Source: Thermoleophilales bacterium
GTDB lineage: Bacteria; Actinomycetota; Thermoleophilia; Solirubrobacterales; 70-9
Direction: 5' to 3'
DNA length: 64,000 nucleotides
Assembly: GCA_020636955.1 (NCBI GenBank)
Contig: JACJWY010000004.1
Coordinates: 1-64,000, forward strand
Part shown: piece by piece, positions 35,288-43,984 of the stretch
Numbering within the stretch: the first letter of the stretch is position 1
Layout: each line of letters begins with the position of its first letter
Made by a program: the position numbers and the translations under genes
Notes under the pieces: model-generated
Told to the model about the DNA's origin: nothing
Databases searched by the model: none
Seen by the model: only the letters and a program-made list of their open reading frames with translations

Positions 35288-37477
35288 GTGTCCATCGCCA
35301 GGGTCGAGCCGCTGACGACGGCCCGCGCCCTGCGGGGTCCCTTCGACTACCTGATTCCGGAAAGACTGGGTGAGATCAGGGTGGGCACGGTGCTCGAAGT
35401 GCCCTTCGGCCGTCGCCGCATCACCGGCGTGGTGGTCGAGATCGCCGCGACCTCGGAGCTGCCCCCGGAGAAGCTGGCCGAGCCGATTCGGGTGGTGGGG
35501 ACCGGCACCAATCCGGACCTGATCGACCTCGGGCTCTGGATTGCTTCCGAATACTGCTCGACCCCGGCTCGCGGGCTCGGCCTGGCGCTACCACCGGGCA
35601 CCGGCACCGGCGGCGAGCGCACCCGGTTCAGGGTCGAAAAAATGAACTCGATCACCGAAGCGGGCCGCGAGGCGCTGGACGGCGGCGCGCGGCTGGGCGC
35701 AAAGCAGAAGCTGGCCCTGCAGCAGCTGCTCGAGGGCGATCTGAACGGCCGCCAGCTCGCGGCCCGGGCCGGGATCGATTCGACGACCTTGAAGCGGCTG
35801 GGGGAGCGCGGGTTGATCGAGCGGCGACAGGTTCACGTGCGAAGGCGGCCCGAAGGCTCCGGGGTCGGGGCGGCCGCGGCAAATGCCCCCGAACTCACCG
35901 CGGCACAATCGGAGGCGGTCGACCGGTTGGTTTCCGGGCTTGACGACCCGGGAGGAGGAGAAGGGGTGCTGCTGAACGGGGTGACCGGCTCGGGCAAGAC
36001 GGAGGTCTACCTCGCGCTGGTCGAAGAGGTGCTGCGTCGGGGCCGGACCGCAATCGTGCTGGTGCCGGAGATCGGCCTTACGCCGCAGGCAGTCGGCCGT
36101 TTCCAGGCCCGCCTCGGGGACCGGGTGGCCGTCCTTCACTCGGCTCTTACGGCCGGCCAGCGCTTCGACGAATGGCAGCGCCTGAAGGCCGGCGATGCGA
36201 CCGTCTGCGTCGGTCCACGCAGCGCCGTCTTCGCCCCGCTGGAGAGCCTGGGCCTGATCGTGATCGACGAGGAGCACGATTCCTCGTACAAGCAGGAAGG
36301 TGATCCTCGCTATGACGCCCGCGAGGTGGCCCGTCGGCGGGCCCGGGAAACCGGGTCATTGCTAGTGCTGGGAACCGCCACTCCGCGACCCGAGAGCTGG
36401 AGCCGGCTCGCGCGGATCGAATTGCCTGACCGGGTTGACGGTCAGTCGATGCCGCCGGTCGAGCTGGTCGACATGCGCGAGGCGGACCCCAGGCAGGGTC
36501 CGATTCACCGGCGCACCTGGGAAGCGCTGGCCGAAATCCGGGAAAAGGGGGAGAAGGCGATCGTGATGATCAACCGGCGCGGTTTCGCTCCCTGGCTGAC
36601 CTGCCAGACTTGTGGCCACCATTGGGGATGCCCGAACTGCGACGTTTCGCTGATCGTCCACCGGGAGTCAGATCAGTTGATCTGCCATCACTGCAACCAT
36701 GCCGAGACACTGCCCCGTCGTTGCCCCGAATGCGGCGGCACCACGCTCTCGCAGACCGGGGCCGGAACCCAGCGAATCGAAAGGCTGCTGGCCGAAGAGC
36801 TGTCCCCGATGCCGGTATTCCGGCTGGATGCCGACACCAGCGCCGGTCCGGGCGGCCACGCCAGCATCCTCAGCGCTTTCGATCAGGAGGACAGTGCGAT
36901 CCTGGTCGGCACCCAGATGGTCGCTAAGGGCCACGACTTTCCCGAGGTCACCCTGGCCGCGATCCTCGACGCCGATGCCACCCTGCGGTTCCCCGACTTC
37001 CGGGCCGAGGAGAGGACGTTCTCGCTGGTCACGCAGCTGGCCGGCCGCAGCGGTCGCAGCCGGGCCGGGGGGAGGGTGATCGTGCAGACCCTGGCGCCCG
37101 GCAGTCCCAGCATCAGTCACGCCGCCACCCACGATTCGGCCGGTTTCCTGGCCGGCGAGCTCGACCGTCGCCGGGAACTCGGCTACCCGCCGTTCTCCCA
37201 TCTGATCCGCATCCAGCTCGCGGCCGAGGCCGAACCGGATGTGGACAGCGCAGCCAATCTGGTCGCCGCCCGGGTCGATGACGCCTTGCCCGCGGGAGCG
37301 GAACTGCTCGGCCCGGCCCCGATGTTCAGAGCCAGAAACCGCTACCGACGCCGCCTGTTGATCCGTTCAACCACCCGGGCCGAATCGATTGCCGCGGTTC
37401 ACGCCACGATTGAGGAACTCCTCGCCGACCGGTCGCTGAAGAACATCACCCTCGCAATCGACGTCGACCCGCAGTAA
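35288..37477 (+). CDS. priA: Primosomal replication restart helicase PriA
   Basis: SF2 helicase that reloads the replisome at stalled forks. 729 aa from GTG 35288 (open frame continues upstream to 35168 but the family begins at VEPLTTARALRGPFDYLIPE). Walker A GVTGSGKTEVYLAL (about residue 230), Walker B DEEH in VIDEEHDSSYKQEGDPRY, paired zinc-binding cysteines from CQTCGHHWGCPNC to CPECGG, and QMVAKGHDFPEVTL. All zinc ligands and helicase motifs appear intact, unlike in some actinobacterial PriA proteins that have lost helicase motifs. Followed by def after 36 bp. Confidence 0.94.
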   Translation: MSIARVEPLTTARALRGPFDYLIPERLGEIRVGTVLEVPFGRRRITGVVVEIAATSELPPEKLAEPIRVVGTGTNPDLIDLGLWIASEYCSTPARGLGLALPPGTGTGGERTRFRVEKMNSITEAGREALDGGARLGAKQKLALQQLLEGDLNGRQLAARAGIDSTTLKRLGERGLIERRQVHVRRRPEGSGVGAAAANAPELTAAQSEAVDRLVSGLDDPGGGEGVLLNGVTGSGKTEVYLALVEEVLRRGRTAIVLVPEIGLTPQAVGRFQARLGDRVAVLHSALTAGQRFDEWQRLKAGDATVCVGPRSAVFAPLESLGLIVIDEEHDSSYKQEGDPRYDAREVARRRARETGSLLVLGTATPRPESWSRLARIELPDRVDGQSMPPVELVDMREADPRQGPIHRRTWEALAEIREKGEKAIVMINRRGFAPWLTCQTCGHHWGCPNCDVSLIVHRESDQLICHHCNHAETLPRRCPECGGTTLSQTGAGTQRIERLLAEELSPMPVFRLDADTSAGPGGHASILSAFDQEDSAILVGTQMVAKGHDFPEVTLAAILDADATLRFPDFRAEERTFSLVTQLAGRSGRSRAGGRVIVQTLAPGSPSISHAATHDSAGFLAGELDRRRELGYPPFSHLIRIQLAAEAEPDVDSAANLVAARVDDALPAGAELLGPAPMFRARNRYRRRLLIRSTTRAESIAAVHATIEELLADRSLKNITLAIDVDPQ

Positions 37478-37499
37478 ACGGCTTGCAACAGGGCGCCGG

Positions 37500-37505
37500 T
37501 AGACT
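37500..37505 (+). promoter_or_regulatory. TAGACT -10-like box, near-leaderless start of def
   Basis: TAGACT lies 8 nt before the def ATG at 37514. This placement supports the long form of the protein with its acidic N-terminal extension. Confidence 0.45.
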
Positions 37506-37513
37506 CGGCTGCG

Positions 37514-38221
37514 ATGGCTTCCGAGGATGAAACAGCCACCCTGAGCGAAGAAGCGGCGGCCTATGCCGAGGGCATGGAGCGGGCCGAGGAGGCTTTGGCC
37601 GCGGCCGGGGCCGAAGACGCTGCGGGTGAAGAAGTCGAGGTTGAACCCGAGGGCGGTGAGGAGCCGGTTCGCCGTTACGACGAGGAGACTCTCAGGCGTC
37701 GGGAGGCCGCGCTGGCCCAGATCGTCCAGTACGGCGACCCGATGCTGAAGAGCCGCTCCTCGGAAGTGACTGAATTTGACCAGTTATTGACCAACGAGAT
37801 TCTGCGGATGTTCGACCTGATGAAGGACGGTCTCGGAGTCGGGCTGGCCGCTCCGCAGGCCGGCAAGCTGCGGCGCCTCCTGGTTTTCCAGACCAATGCC
37901 GACGCCGTGCCGCAGGAGCTGGTCAACCCGGTGATCGAATGGCTTTCCGATGAGACCGAGGTCGCGGCCGAGGGATGCCTCAGCATCCCCCGGGTGATAG
38001 TCGAAGTCGATCGGCCGCTCTACGCGCGGGTTCGCGGTCAGGACAGGAACGGCGCGGAGGTGCTGATCGAGGCCTCCGGTCACGAAGCCCGGGTACTCCA
38101 GCACGAGATCGACCATCTTGACGGCATCCTCATCCTTGACCGGACCGAGAAGAAGCAGCGCAAGAGCGCGATGAAGGCGCTGCGTCGTGGCGAGAGCTTC
38201 TCTCCGCACGAAGACGACTGA
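37514..38221 (+). CDS. def: Peptide deformylase with acidic N-terminal extension
   Basis: Removes the formyl group from nascent proteins. 235 aa, longer than the usual 165-200. The catalytic domain starts near residue 65 and has all three motifs: GVGLAAPQ, EGCLSIP and QHEIDHLDG (metal and catalytic residues). Residues 1-60 are strongly acidic and Ala/Glu-rich with coiled-coil character and not part of the family fold. The extension is probably real because the -10-like box sits just upstream of its ATG. fmt follows 16 bp later, the classic def-fmt pair. Confidence 0.93.
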   Translation: MASEDETATLSEEAAAYAEGMERAEEALAAAGAEDAAGEEVEVEPEGGEEPVRRYDEETLRRREAALAQIVQYGDPMLKSRSSEVTEFDQLLTNEILRMFDLMKDGLGVGLAAPQAGKLRRLLVFQTNADAVPQELVNPVIEWLSDETEVAAEGCLSIPRVIVEVDRPLYARVRGQDRNGAEVLIEASGHEARVLQHEIDHLDGILILDRTEKKQRKSAMKALRRGESFSPHEDD

Positions 38222-38237
38222 GTCCGGAACCGGCGCA

Positions 38238-39161
38238 ATGTCAGGTGTTTTTCTGGGAACCTCGGATTTCGCGGCGACCGTGCTGGAAATCCTCGCCGCC
38301 TCCGAACAGGGCCCCCGACTCGTGGTCACCCTGCCGGATCGGCGCCGGGGACGAGGGCAAACGGAACAGGCTTCGCCGGTTGCCGACAAGGCCGGGGCCC
38401 TTGGTATCGAGGTCCTGAAGAGCGGCAATGTCAACGAGGGCGAAGATCTCGAGCGAATCCTCCAGATCGGCGGTGAATGGGCTTCGATCTGCGCCTTCGG
38501 GCAGCTGATCAAGGAACCGCTCCTGACCGAACTGCCGATGCTGAACGTTCATCCTTCGCTCCTGCCGCGCTGGCGGGGAGCCGCGCCAGTCGAGCGGGCG
38601 ATCATGGAAGGCGACGAAACGACCGGGGTCTGCGTGATGCGTCTGGTGGCCGGGCTCGACTCCGGACCGGTGGCCATGAGGGAGGTGGCTGCGATCGGTC
38701 CTGACGAGGACTTTGGTTCGCTTGCCGCGCGGCTCTCGGAGATCGGCGGGAGATTGCTGGTCGCAGCGCTCGAGGCGGCGGGTCGCGGAACCATCGAATG
38801 GCGCGAGCAGGGAGAAGAAGGGCTGACCTACGCAGAGAAGATCTCTGCCGAAGACCGTCAGGTGAACCCGGAACGGAGCGCGAGGCAGGTCCATGACCAG
38901 GTTCGGGGCCTGACCCCGCACATTGGCGCCTGGCTGCAGCTGGACGGTGACGAGCGTCTTGGGATCCGCCACACGGCGGTTCTCGCAGAAGGTCCCGGAG
39001 CCGGTGAGTTCGCCGAAGTTGAAGGATGGCCGGTACTCGGCTGCGCCGACGGCGGGCTTCGTCTGGAACGGGTCCAGCCGCCGGGCAAGAAGGAAATGGA
39101 CGGCGATGCCTGGCTCAGAGGCAGCGGCAAGAACCTTCTGGGCGATCGCGGGCAGTCGTGA
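38238..39161 (+). CDS. fmt: Methionyl-tRNA formyltransferase
   Basis: Formylates initiator Met-tRNA using 10-formyl-THF. 307 aa. FLGTSDFAATVLEIL at the N-terminus, LNVHPSLLPRWRGAAPVERAI with the catalytic Asn/His, GDETTGVCVMRLVAGLDSGP, and a C-terminal OB domain. The start at ATG 38238 fits the family; the open frame upstream lies within def. It overlaps rsmB by 4 bp. Confidence 0.94.
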   Translation: MSGVFLGTSDFAATVLEILAASEQGPRLVVTLPDRRRGRGQTEQASPVADKAGALGIEVLKSGNVNEGEDLERILQIGGEWASICAFGQLIKEPLLTELPMLNVHPSLLPRWRGAAPVERAIMEGDETTGVCVMRLVAGLDSGPVAMREVAAIGPDEDFGSLAARLSEIGGRLLVAALEAAGRGTIEWREQGEEGLTYAEKISAEDRQVNPERSARQVHDQVRGLTPHIGAWLQLDGDERLGIRHTAVLAEGPGAGEFAEVEGWPVLGCADGGLRLERVQPPGKKEMDGDAWLRGSGKNLLGDRGQS

Positions 39162-40510
39162 GCCTTATAACTCCCGAGCGGCAGGTTGCGTTCGACGTGC
39201 TGCGCCGGACCTTCGAGCGGGATGAACACACCGAGGTGGCTTTCCGGGAGGAAGCCGCGAATCGTGAACTTGCGGGTCGCTCCCGCGCCCAGGCCCAACG
39301 GCTCGCTTACGGGGCGGTCCAGCGCCGCGGCACCACCGACTGGGTCGTAGCCTCCTTCATGAAACAGAAGTCGCGGCGGCCGGATCCGGCCGTGGCCGCT
39401 GCGCTGAGGCTCGGAATTTTCGAGCTACTCTTCTCCGACGGAACCCCCGATCACGCGGCAGTCGATCAGGCCGTGAGCCTGGTCCGGGCGGCCGGGGCCG
39501 ACCACGCGGCAGGATTCGCCAACGCGCTGCTTCGCCGGACGCTGCGAGAGCGCGACTCACTCAACGAGAAACTCGCCGACGATTCAACAGCGGACAAGGC
39601 GGCGATCGCCCACTCGATCCCGGACTGGCTGGCCCGTCTCTGGTGGGAAGAATTGGGGGGCGAGCGCGCCCGGGGAGTGATGGCGGCGGCCAACCGGCCC
39701 CCGGAGCGCGCGGTGCGCGTGAACACCGCCCGGCTGACCGTCGAGGAGGCGGTCGAACGCTTCTCCGGCCCCGACCTCGATCTGACCCCGGCCGAGGGTC
39801 CCTGGCCGCTGGCCCCGTCCGAGCTCCTGGTTGCCCGCGGCAGTCTCGCTGCAATCGAGGAAGCTGCCGGGGAAGGGCTGGTCGTGTCCCAGACGCGTGG
39901 GTCGGCCGCTGTGGTCGAGGTGCTGGATCCGTTGCCGGAGGAGCGGATCCTCGATCTTTGCGCCGGACCGGGAATCAAGACCGGCCAGATCGCGGCCCGC
40001 GTGGGGAGGATGGGCAACATGGTCTCGGTCGAGCCCTCCGAGGAACGGGCGCATGAGGTGGCGGCCCAGCTCGAGCGGCTCGGTTTCCACCACGGTCTGG
40101 TGGTCGAAGTCGACGCGAGAAGCGGCGAAATCATGAGCGGATTCGATCGGGTGCTGGTAGACGCGCCCTGCTCCGACCTTGGTGCGCTCGCTTCCCGCCC
40201 GGATGCGCGCTGGCGCAAGTCACCGGCCCTGATCGAAAGGGTGGCCGAACTCCAGGAGGAGATCCTCGACCGGGCAGCGGGGTTTCTCCGAGGAGGAGGC
40301 AGTCTGGTCTATTCGACCTGCACCATCTCGAAACGCGAAAACAGCGATCAGGCCCTGATGCTGGCCGACAGGCACGGCCTGGTGATTGACGATCTGGGTG
40401 CCCGGGCACCACATCTGGCCGACCCGCATGACCCTCGCTTCCTCCAGCTGATGCCGGACCGCGACCACACCACCGGCTTCTTCATCGCCCGTCTGATTGG
40501 TCAGGGATAA
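39158..40510 (+). CDS. rsmB: 16S rRNA (cytosine-967-C5) methyltransferase
   Basis: 450 aa. N-terminal NusB-like RNA-binding domain (AFDVLRRTFERDEHTEVAF to about residue 140), then a SAM-dependent Rossmann domain: ILDLCAGPGIKTGQIA (motif I), VDAPCSDLGALASRPDARW (motif IV with the PC cysteine) and YSTCTISKREN (motif VI with the nucleophilic cysteine). GTG start overlaps the fmt stop. In-frame sequence upstream is fmt shadow. Confidence 0.93.
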   Translation: MSLITPERQVAFDVLRRTFERDEHTEVAFREEAANRELAGRSRAQAQRLAYGAVQRRGTTDWVVASFMKQKSRRPDPAVAAALRLGIFELLFSDGTPDHAAVDQAVSLVRAAGADHAAGFANALLRRTLRERDSLNEKLADDSTADKAAIAHSIPDWLARLWWEELGGERARGVMAAANRPPERAVRVNTARLTVEEAVERFSGPDLDLTPAEGPWPLAPSELLVARGSLAAIEEAAGEGLVVSQTRGSAAVVEVLDPLPEERILDLCAGPGIKTGQIAARVGRMGNMVSVEPSEERAHEVAAQLERLGFHHGLVVEVDARSGEIMSGFDRVLVDAPCSDLGALASRPDARWRKSPALIERVAELQEEILDRAAGFLRGGGSLVYSTCTISKRENSDQALMLADRHGLVIDDLGARAPHLADPHDPRFLQLMPDRDHTTGFFIARLIGQG

Positions 40511-40517
40511 TCGCGGC

Positions 40518-40757
40518 ATGGCGACCGAGTCAGAGAAGACAACCGTCGACCGCCGTCCGGCCTGCCCGGGCTGCGGTGAGCCGTGGCTCCGGCCGACCCA
40601 GTTGCCGGGGAGGTTCCGCTGCGTGTACTGCCTTTCCCGCTACGAACTGGTCTCCCAGTGCCCGAACTGCGGCGAACACCAGACGATCGCCAGAATGAGT
40701 ACCACCGAGGACATGAGCTGCCAGAGCTGCGGCGCATCAATGCTCCAGCCGATCTGA
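40518..40757 (+). CDS. Small double zinc-ribbon protein
   Basis: 79 aa. Two CxxC pairs form ribbon one (CPGCG...CVYC) and two more form ribbon two (CPNCG...CQSCG), with a basic, aromatic stretch between. No further domain. It sits between rsmB (7-bp gap) and rpe. GATAAT lies 6 nt before the ATG, a good -10-like box. Function unknown; nucleic-acid or protein binding is the usual guess for such ribbons. Confidence 0.75.
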   Translation: MATESEKTTVDRRPACPGCGEPWLRPTQLPGRFRCVYCLSRYELVSQCPNCGEHQTIARMSTTEDMSCQSCGASMLQPI

Positions 40758-40775
40758 CCACGACCCGAAACCGGA

Positions 40776-41489
40776 ATGACCAACCAGCCCCGCAACGCCG
40801 AAACTCCCGTGCCCGAAGCCTTCCAGGGCGTTCGTATCGCCCCATCGATCCTTTCCGCCGACTTCGGCAGGCTCGGCAGCCAGATCGCCGACCTGATGGA
40901 GGCCGGGGCGCGGGTGATCCACTTCGATGTGATGGACGGGCAGTTCGTCCCGCCGATCACGATCGGTCCGCTGGTTCTCGCCGATATCGCCGATCAGGTC
41001 CATGACGCCGGCGGGGTTGTCGATGTTCACCTGATGATCAACGACCCGGACCGGCAGTTCGAGGACTTCGCGAAGGCCGGGGCCGATTCGATCATCTTTC
41101 ACGAGGAAGCGACCCCGCATGCCCACCGCTGTTGCCACGCGATCCGTGAGCTTGGCTGCCTGGCCGGAGTCGCGATCAATCCCGGCACCCCGGTCGACGC
41201 GGTCTCCGAGCTGAAGGGAATGGTCGACGAGATCCTCGTCATGACCGTCAACCCGGGCTGGGGCGGCCAGCCCTTCATCGAGACCTCGCCGGACAAGGTG
41301 AAGCGAATGCGCGCCCTGGTCGGCGATGACGTCCTGATCGAGGTCGACGGCGGGATCGGCACCGGCACCGCCGGGACCATGGCCGCCGCCGGGGCGACCC
41401 TGATGGTTGCCGGCTCGGCGATCTTCGGCGCCGATGACCCGGCGCAGTCCTACCGCGACATCCACGCGGCCGCCGAATCCGGCGCCTGA
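40776..41489 (+). CDS. rpe: Ribulose-phosphate 3-epimerase
   Basis: Interconverts ribulose-5-P and xylulose-5-P. 237 aa TIM barrel: IAPSILSADFGRLG, HFDVMDGQFVPPITIG (metal-binding His and catalytic Asp), VHLMI, MTVNPGWGGQPFIE and VDGGIGTGTAG. N-terminal ~20 residues are extra. A metabolic partner of transketolase encoded nearby at 32.6-34.6 kb. Confidence 0.95.
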   Translation: MTNQPRNAETPVPEAFQGVRIAPSILSADFGRLGSQIADLMEAGARVIHFDVMDGQFVPPITIGPLVLADIADQVHDAGGVVDVHLMINDPDRQFEDFAKAGADSIIFHEEATPHAHRCCHAIRELGCLAGVAINPGTPVDAVSELKGMVDEILVMTVNPGWGGQPFIETSPDKVKRMRALVGDDVLIEVDGGIGTGTAGTMAAAGATLMVAGSAIFGADDPAQSYRDIHAAAESGA

Positions 41490-41490
41490 G

Positions 41491-41520
41491 CCCTTCGGGT
41501 CGGTCCCCTTCGGGCCGGTC
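41491..41520. repeat. 15-bp tandem duplication between rpe and the flippase gene
   Basis: CCCTTCGGGTCGGTC (41491-41505) is followed directly by CCCTTCGGGCCGGTC (41506-41520), one mismatch. It fills the 31-bp space between two convergent stop codons. Each copy has a TTCG core with very short flanking pairs, so terminator activity would be weak. Confidence 0.8.
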
Positions 41521-42951
41521 CTAAGTCGAAGTCTCTTCGAGGCCGGCCAGCTTGGCCTCGATTGCCTCGCTCGAGCCTTCAAGGGGGACGTCCTCCTCGA
41601 CGCCCTTCGGCCGCAGGTAGATGAAGGTCAGCAGGCTGAGTAGCAGCAGGGCGGTCAGGGCGAAGCCGATCTCGACCCGCAGGTTGCCGTCGCTGATGAA
41701 AGGCAGGATGGTCCAGACGATGAAGAAGACCGCGCAGGAGATCCAGCGGATCGAGGAGCGCCGGGCCTGGCCCTGGGCGAGACAGGCCTGGTTGACCGTG
41801 ACCGCGGCCAGGTAGAGGCCCATGCCGATCACGACCAGAAGCAGACCGGCCCGGTCATAGGTGAACTTGGCCGAAAACGCGATCTGCATCAGCTTCGGCC
41901 CGGCCACCGCCATCACGGCGAAGCTGACCGCGGTGAAGGCGCTGATGCCGAGCAGGACCATCCGCACCGAGTGGTGGAACTGGCGCTCGGAATCGGGGTC
42001 GTCGCTGTGGTGAAGTGCGGTGAGGTGGGGGAGGATCGAGGTCGAGACCGCCTGGAAGAGCTGCAGCGGTGCCCGGGCGATCATCAGCACGTTGAAGATG
42101 TAACCGGCGGCGGCCACGCCTTCAACCGCCCGCACGACCAGAGGTCCGGCGTTGAGAAAGACCTGCTCGCTGAACATGATCAAAAAGACCGAACCGACGA
42201 AGCCGGCCCCGTGGGAAAGCGAGAACTCCTCGCGGGCTTCCCTTTCCTCGGCGTCGACGTCTTCTTCGGCGAGACCGCGGCTTTCGGCGTAGGCGGCCCG
42301 TTCTTCGGCTTCGCGTTTGCTGCGGCGGGTGATCGCCGGGGGCACCACCATCAGGCTGAGCAGAGGGGCGGCGACGATGCCGAGCGCCACCATCGACTGG
42401 CCGGAGAGCACGCCCACCGCGACTAGGGCCGCGAACATGGTCCGGAAGACGGATTCGGAGAGGATCAGGGTGGTGAAAAGGCCGAACTGCTGATGGCCGG
42501 CCAGGTATCCGCGGGCGAAATAACTGGCGGCGTAGAAAAGGACCGACGAGAAATAGACCCAGTAGAGGGTGCTGTTGCCGGAGAGCAGTCCGTTTTCCAG
42601 CGGACCCTTGAGGATCAGGGCGGCGATCGCGAAGCCGAGGGCCAGGCAGCCCTGGATCTTGGCCGCGACCCGGACCGGCCCGACGTCGGTTTCGCCCCTT
42701 TCGATGTGCTCGGAAATGTGACGCGAGAGCAGCTGGTCAACCGGCCTGTAAAGGGTCGAAACGGTGATGAAGACCGCCGACCAGAGCACTGTGATCTCGC
42801 CATAGCTGTCCTTGCTCAGGTCATGCGAGGCGATCAGGAAGTAGGCGTAGGTGAAGATGCCAGTCAGGCCGACCCCGATGGTCAGGAAACCTGCGGTCCT
42901 CCCGTAGGCACGGGTGCGCGATTCGGCAGCTTTTTCGGGGGCGTCACTCAA
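41521..42951 (-). CDS. Wzx/RfbX-type polysaccharide flippase (MOP superfamily)
   Basis: 476 aa with about 12-14 hydrophobic segments and a charged cytoplasmic loop near residues 205-245 (KREAEERAAYAESRG and following acid-rich stretch). Layout and sequence such as YRPVDQLLSRHISEHIERG and ILPHLTALHHSDDPDSERQFH fit membrane translocases of lipid-linked oligosaccharides. TTG start. It follows, on the same strand with an 18-bp gap, a GT2 glycosyltransferase, which suggests a shared role in a cell-surface glycan. The substrate cannot be told from sequence. Confidence 0.78.
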   Translation of the reverse strand: MSDAPEKAAESRTRAYGRTAGFLTIGVGLTGIFTYAYFLIASHDLSKDSYGEITVLWSAVFITVSTLYRPVDQLLSRHISEHIERGETDVGPVRVAAKIQGCLALGFAIAALILKGPLENGLLSGNSTLYWVYFSSVLFYAASYFARGYLAGHQQFGLFTTLILSESVFRTMFAALVAVGVLSGQSMVALGIVAAPLLSLMVVPPAITRRSKREAEERAAYAESRGLAEEDVDAEEREAREEFSLSHGAGFVGSVFLIMFSEQVFLNAGPLVVRAVEGVAAAGYIFNVLMIARAPLQLFQAVSTSILPHLTALHHSDDPDSERQFHHSVRMVLLGISAFTAVSFAVMAVAGPKLMQIAFSAKFTYDRAGLLLVVIGMGLYLAAVTVNQACLAQGQARRSSIRWISCAVFFIVWTILPFISDGNLRVEIGFALTALLLLSLLTFIYLRPKGVEEDVPLEGSSEAIEAKLAGLEETST

Positions 42952-42969
42952 AGGACTGGATGCGGAGGT

Positions 42970-43965
42970 TCAGACGGTGCTGCGATCCCGTGGCGGATCG
43001 AGCCGGTGGCTCGGTTCCACGTCGAGTTCGAGTTCGATCCGGCGCACCTTTTCATAGACACGCTGGGTCATGACCCTCTGGCCCGCCAGCAGGTCGCCGA
43101 TGATGCCGAGCGCAAACAGCTGGATCGCGACGATGAACAGCACCGCCCCGAGCAGCAGGGACTGGATGTGGCCGTCGCGGTCGCCGTTGACGACCCAGTC
43201 AAAGAGAAACGGCATCCAGGCGGCAAGGGCGGCCAGGGCGGCAATCAGGCCGAGCAGCGAAAAGACCTTCAGCGGTTCGTAACGCGTGTAGATGCGAACG
43301 ATCGCGAGTCCATTCCGGCGCACATAGGCCGAGGTCGACCCGAAAAGCCTCGACTCGCGTGTCTTCTCGTTGGTCGAGACTGCCACCTCGCCCACCGCGA
43401 CATTGCCCTTTCCGGCCTGAATCAGGCTTTCCAGGGTGTAAGTGAAATTGTCGACGACCAGCAGCTGGAGGGCGGCTTCCCGGTTGTAGGCGCGAAAGCC
43501 CGAGGTCGCGTCGGTCACCTCGGTGTCGGAGAGTTGACGGACCACCCAGCTGCCCAGCTTCTGCAGCGACTTCTTTGCGGGGGAGAAATGCTCGATGTCG
43601 CCCACCTCGCGGTCACCGACAACCATTTCCGCCTCTCCCTCGAGGATCGGGGCGACCAGCTTCGGAATGTCGCTGCCGGAGTACTGGTTGTCGGCATCGG
43701 TGTTGACGATGATGTCGGCACCGAGCTTCAGGCAGGCGTCGAGACCGGACTGGAAGCCGGTGGCCAGGCCGCGGTTGTTCGGCAGCTTGACGATGTGGTC
43801 GACGCCGCAATCCCGGGCGACCTCTATCGTGCGGTCGGTCGAGCCGTCGTCGATGACCAGCGTCTCGATCTCGTCCACGCCCGGAATCTCACGCGGCAGG
43901 TCCGCGAGAGTTGCAGGGAGAGTCTCCTCCTCGTTCAGGCAGGGGATCTGGATGATTACCTTCAT
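42970..43965 (-). CDS. Family 2 glycosyltransferase with C-terminal membrane helices (GtrB/DPM-like)
   Basis: 331 aa. GT-A domain: IPCLNEEETLPATL, LVIDDGSTDRT, GLATGFQSGLDACL and the metal-binding DxD in VNTDADNQYSG; HFSPAKKSLQKLGSW follows. Two hydrophobic segments near residues 235-255 and 268-292 anchor it in the membrane. Resembles polyprenyl-phosphate glycosyltransferases, consistent with the flippase downstream. Start ATG 43965; only 19 bp separate it from the divergent ribD. Confidence 0.85.
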   Translation of the reverse strand: MKVIIQIPCLNEEETLPATLADLPREIPGVDEIETLVIDDGSTDRTIEVARDCGVDHIVKLPNNRGLATGFQSGLDACLKLGADIIVNTDADNQYSGSDIPKLVAPILEGEAEMVVGDREVGDIEHFSPAKKSLQKLGSWVVRQLSDTEVTDATSGFRAYNREAALQLLVVDNFTYTLESLIQAGKGNVAVGEVAVSTNEKTRESRLFGSTSAYVRRNGLAIVRIYTRYEPLKVFSLLGLIAALAALAAWMPFLFDWVVNGDRDGHIQSLLLGAVLFIVAIQLFALGIIGDLLAGQRVMTQRVYEKVRRIELELDVEPSHRLDPPRDRSTV

Positions 43966-43984
43966 TAGCCTTCAGGATTCTCCC

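Noticed and set aside
43966..43984. FMN riboswitch or regulatory leader before ribD
   Set aside because: Only 19 bp separate ribD from the divergent glycosyltransferase gene, too short for an aptamer.
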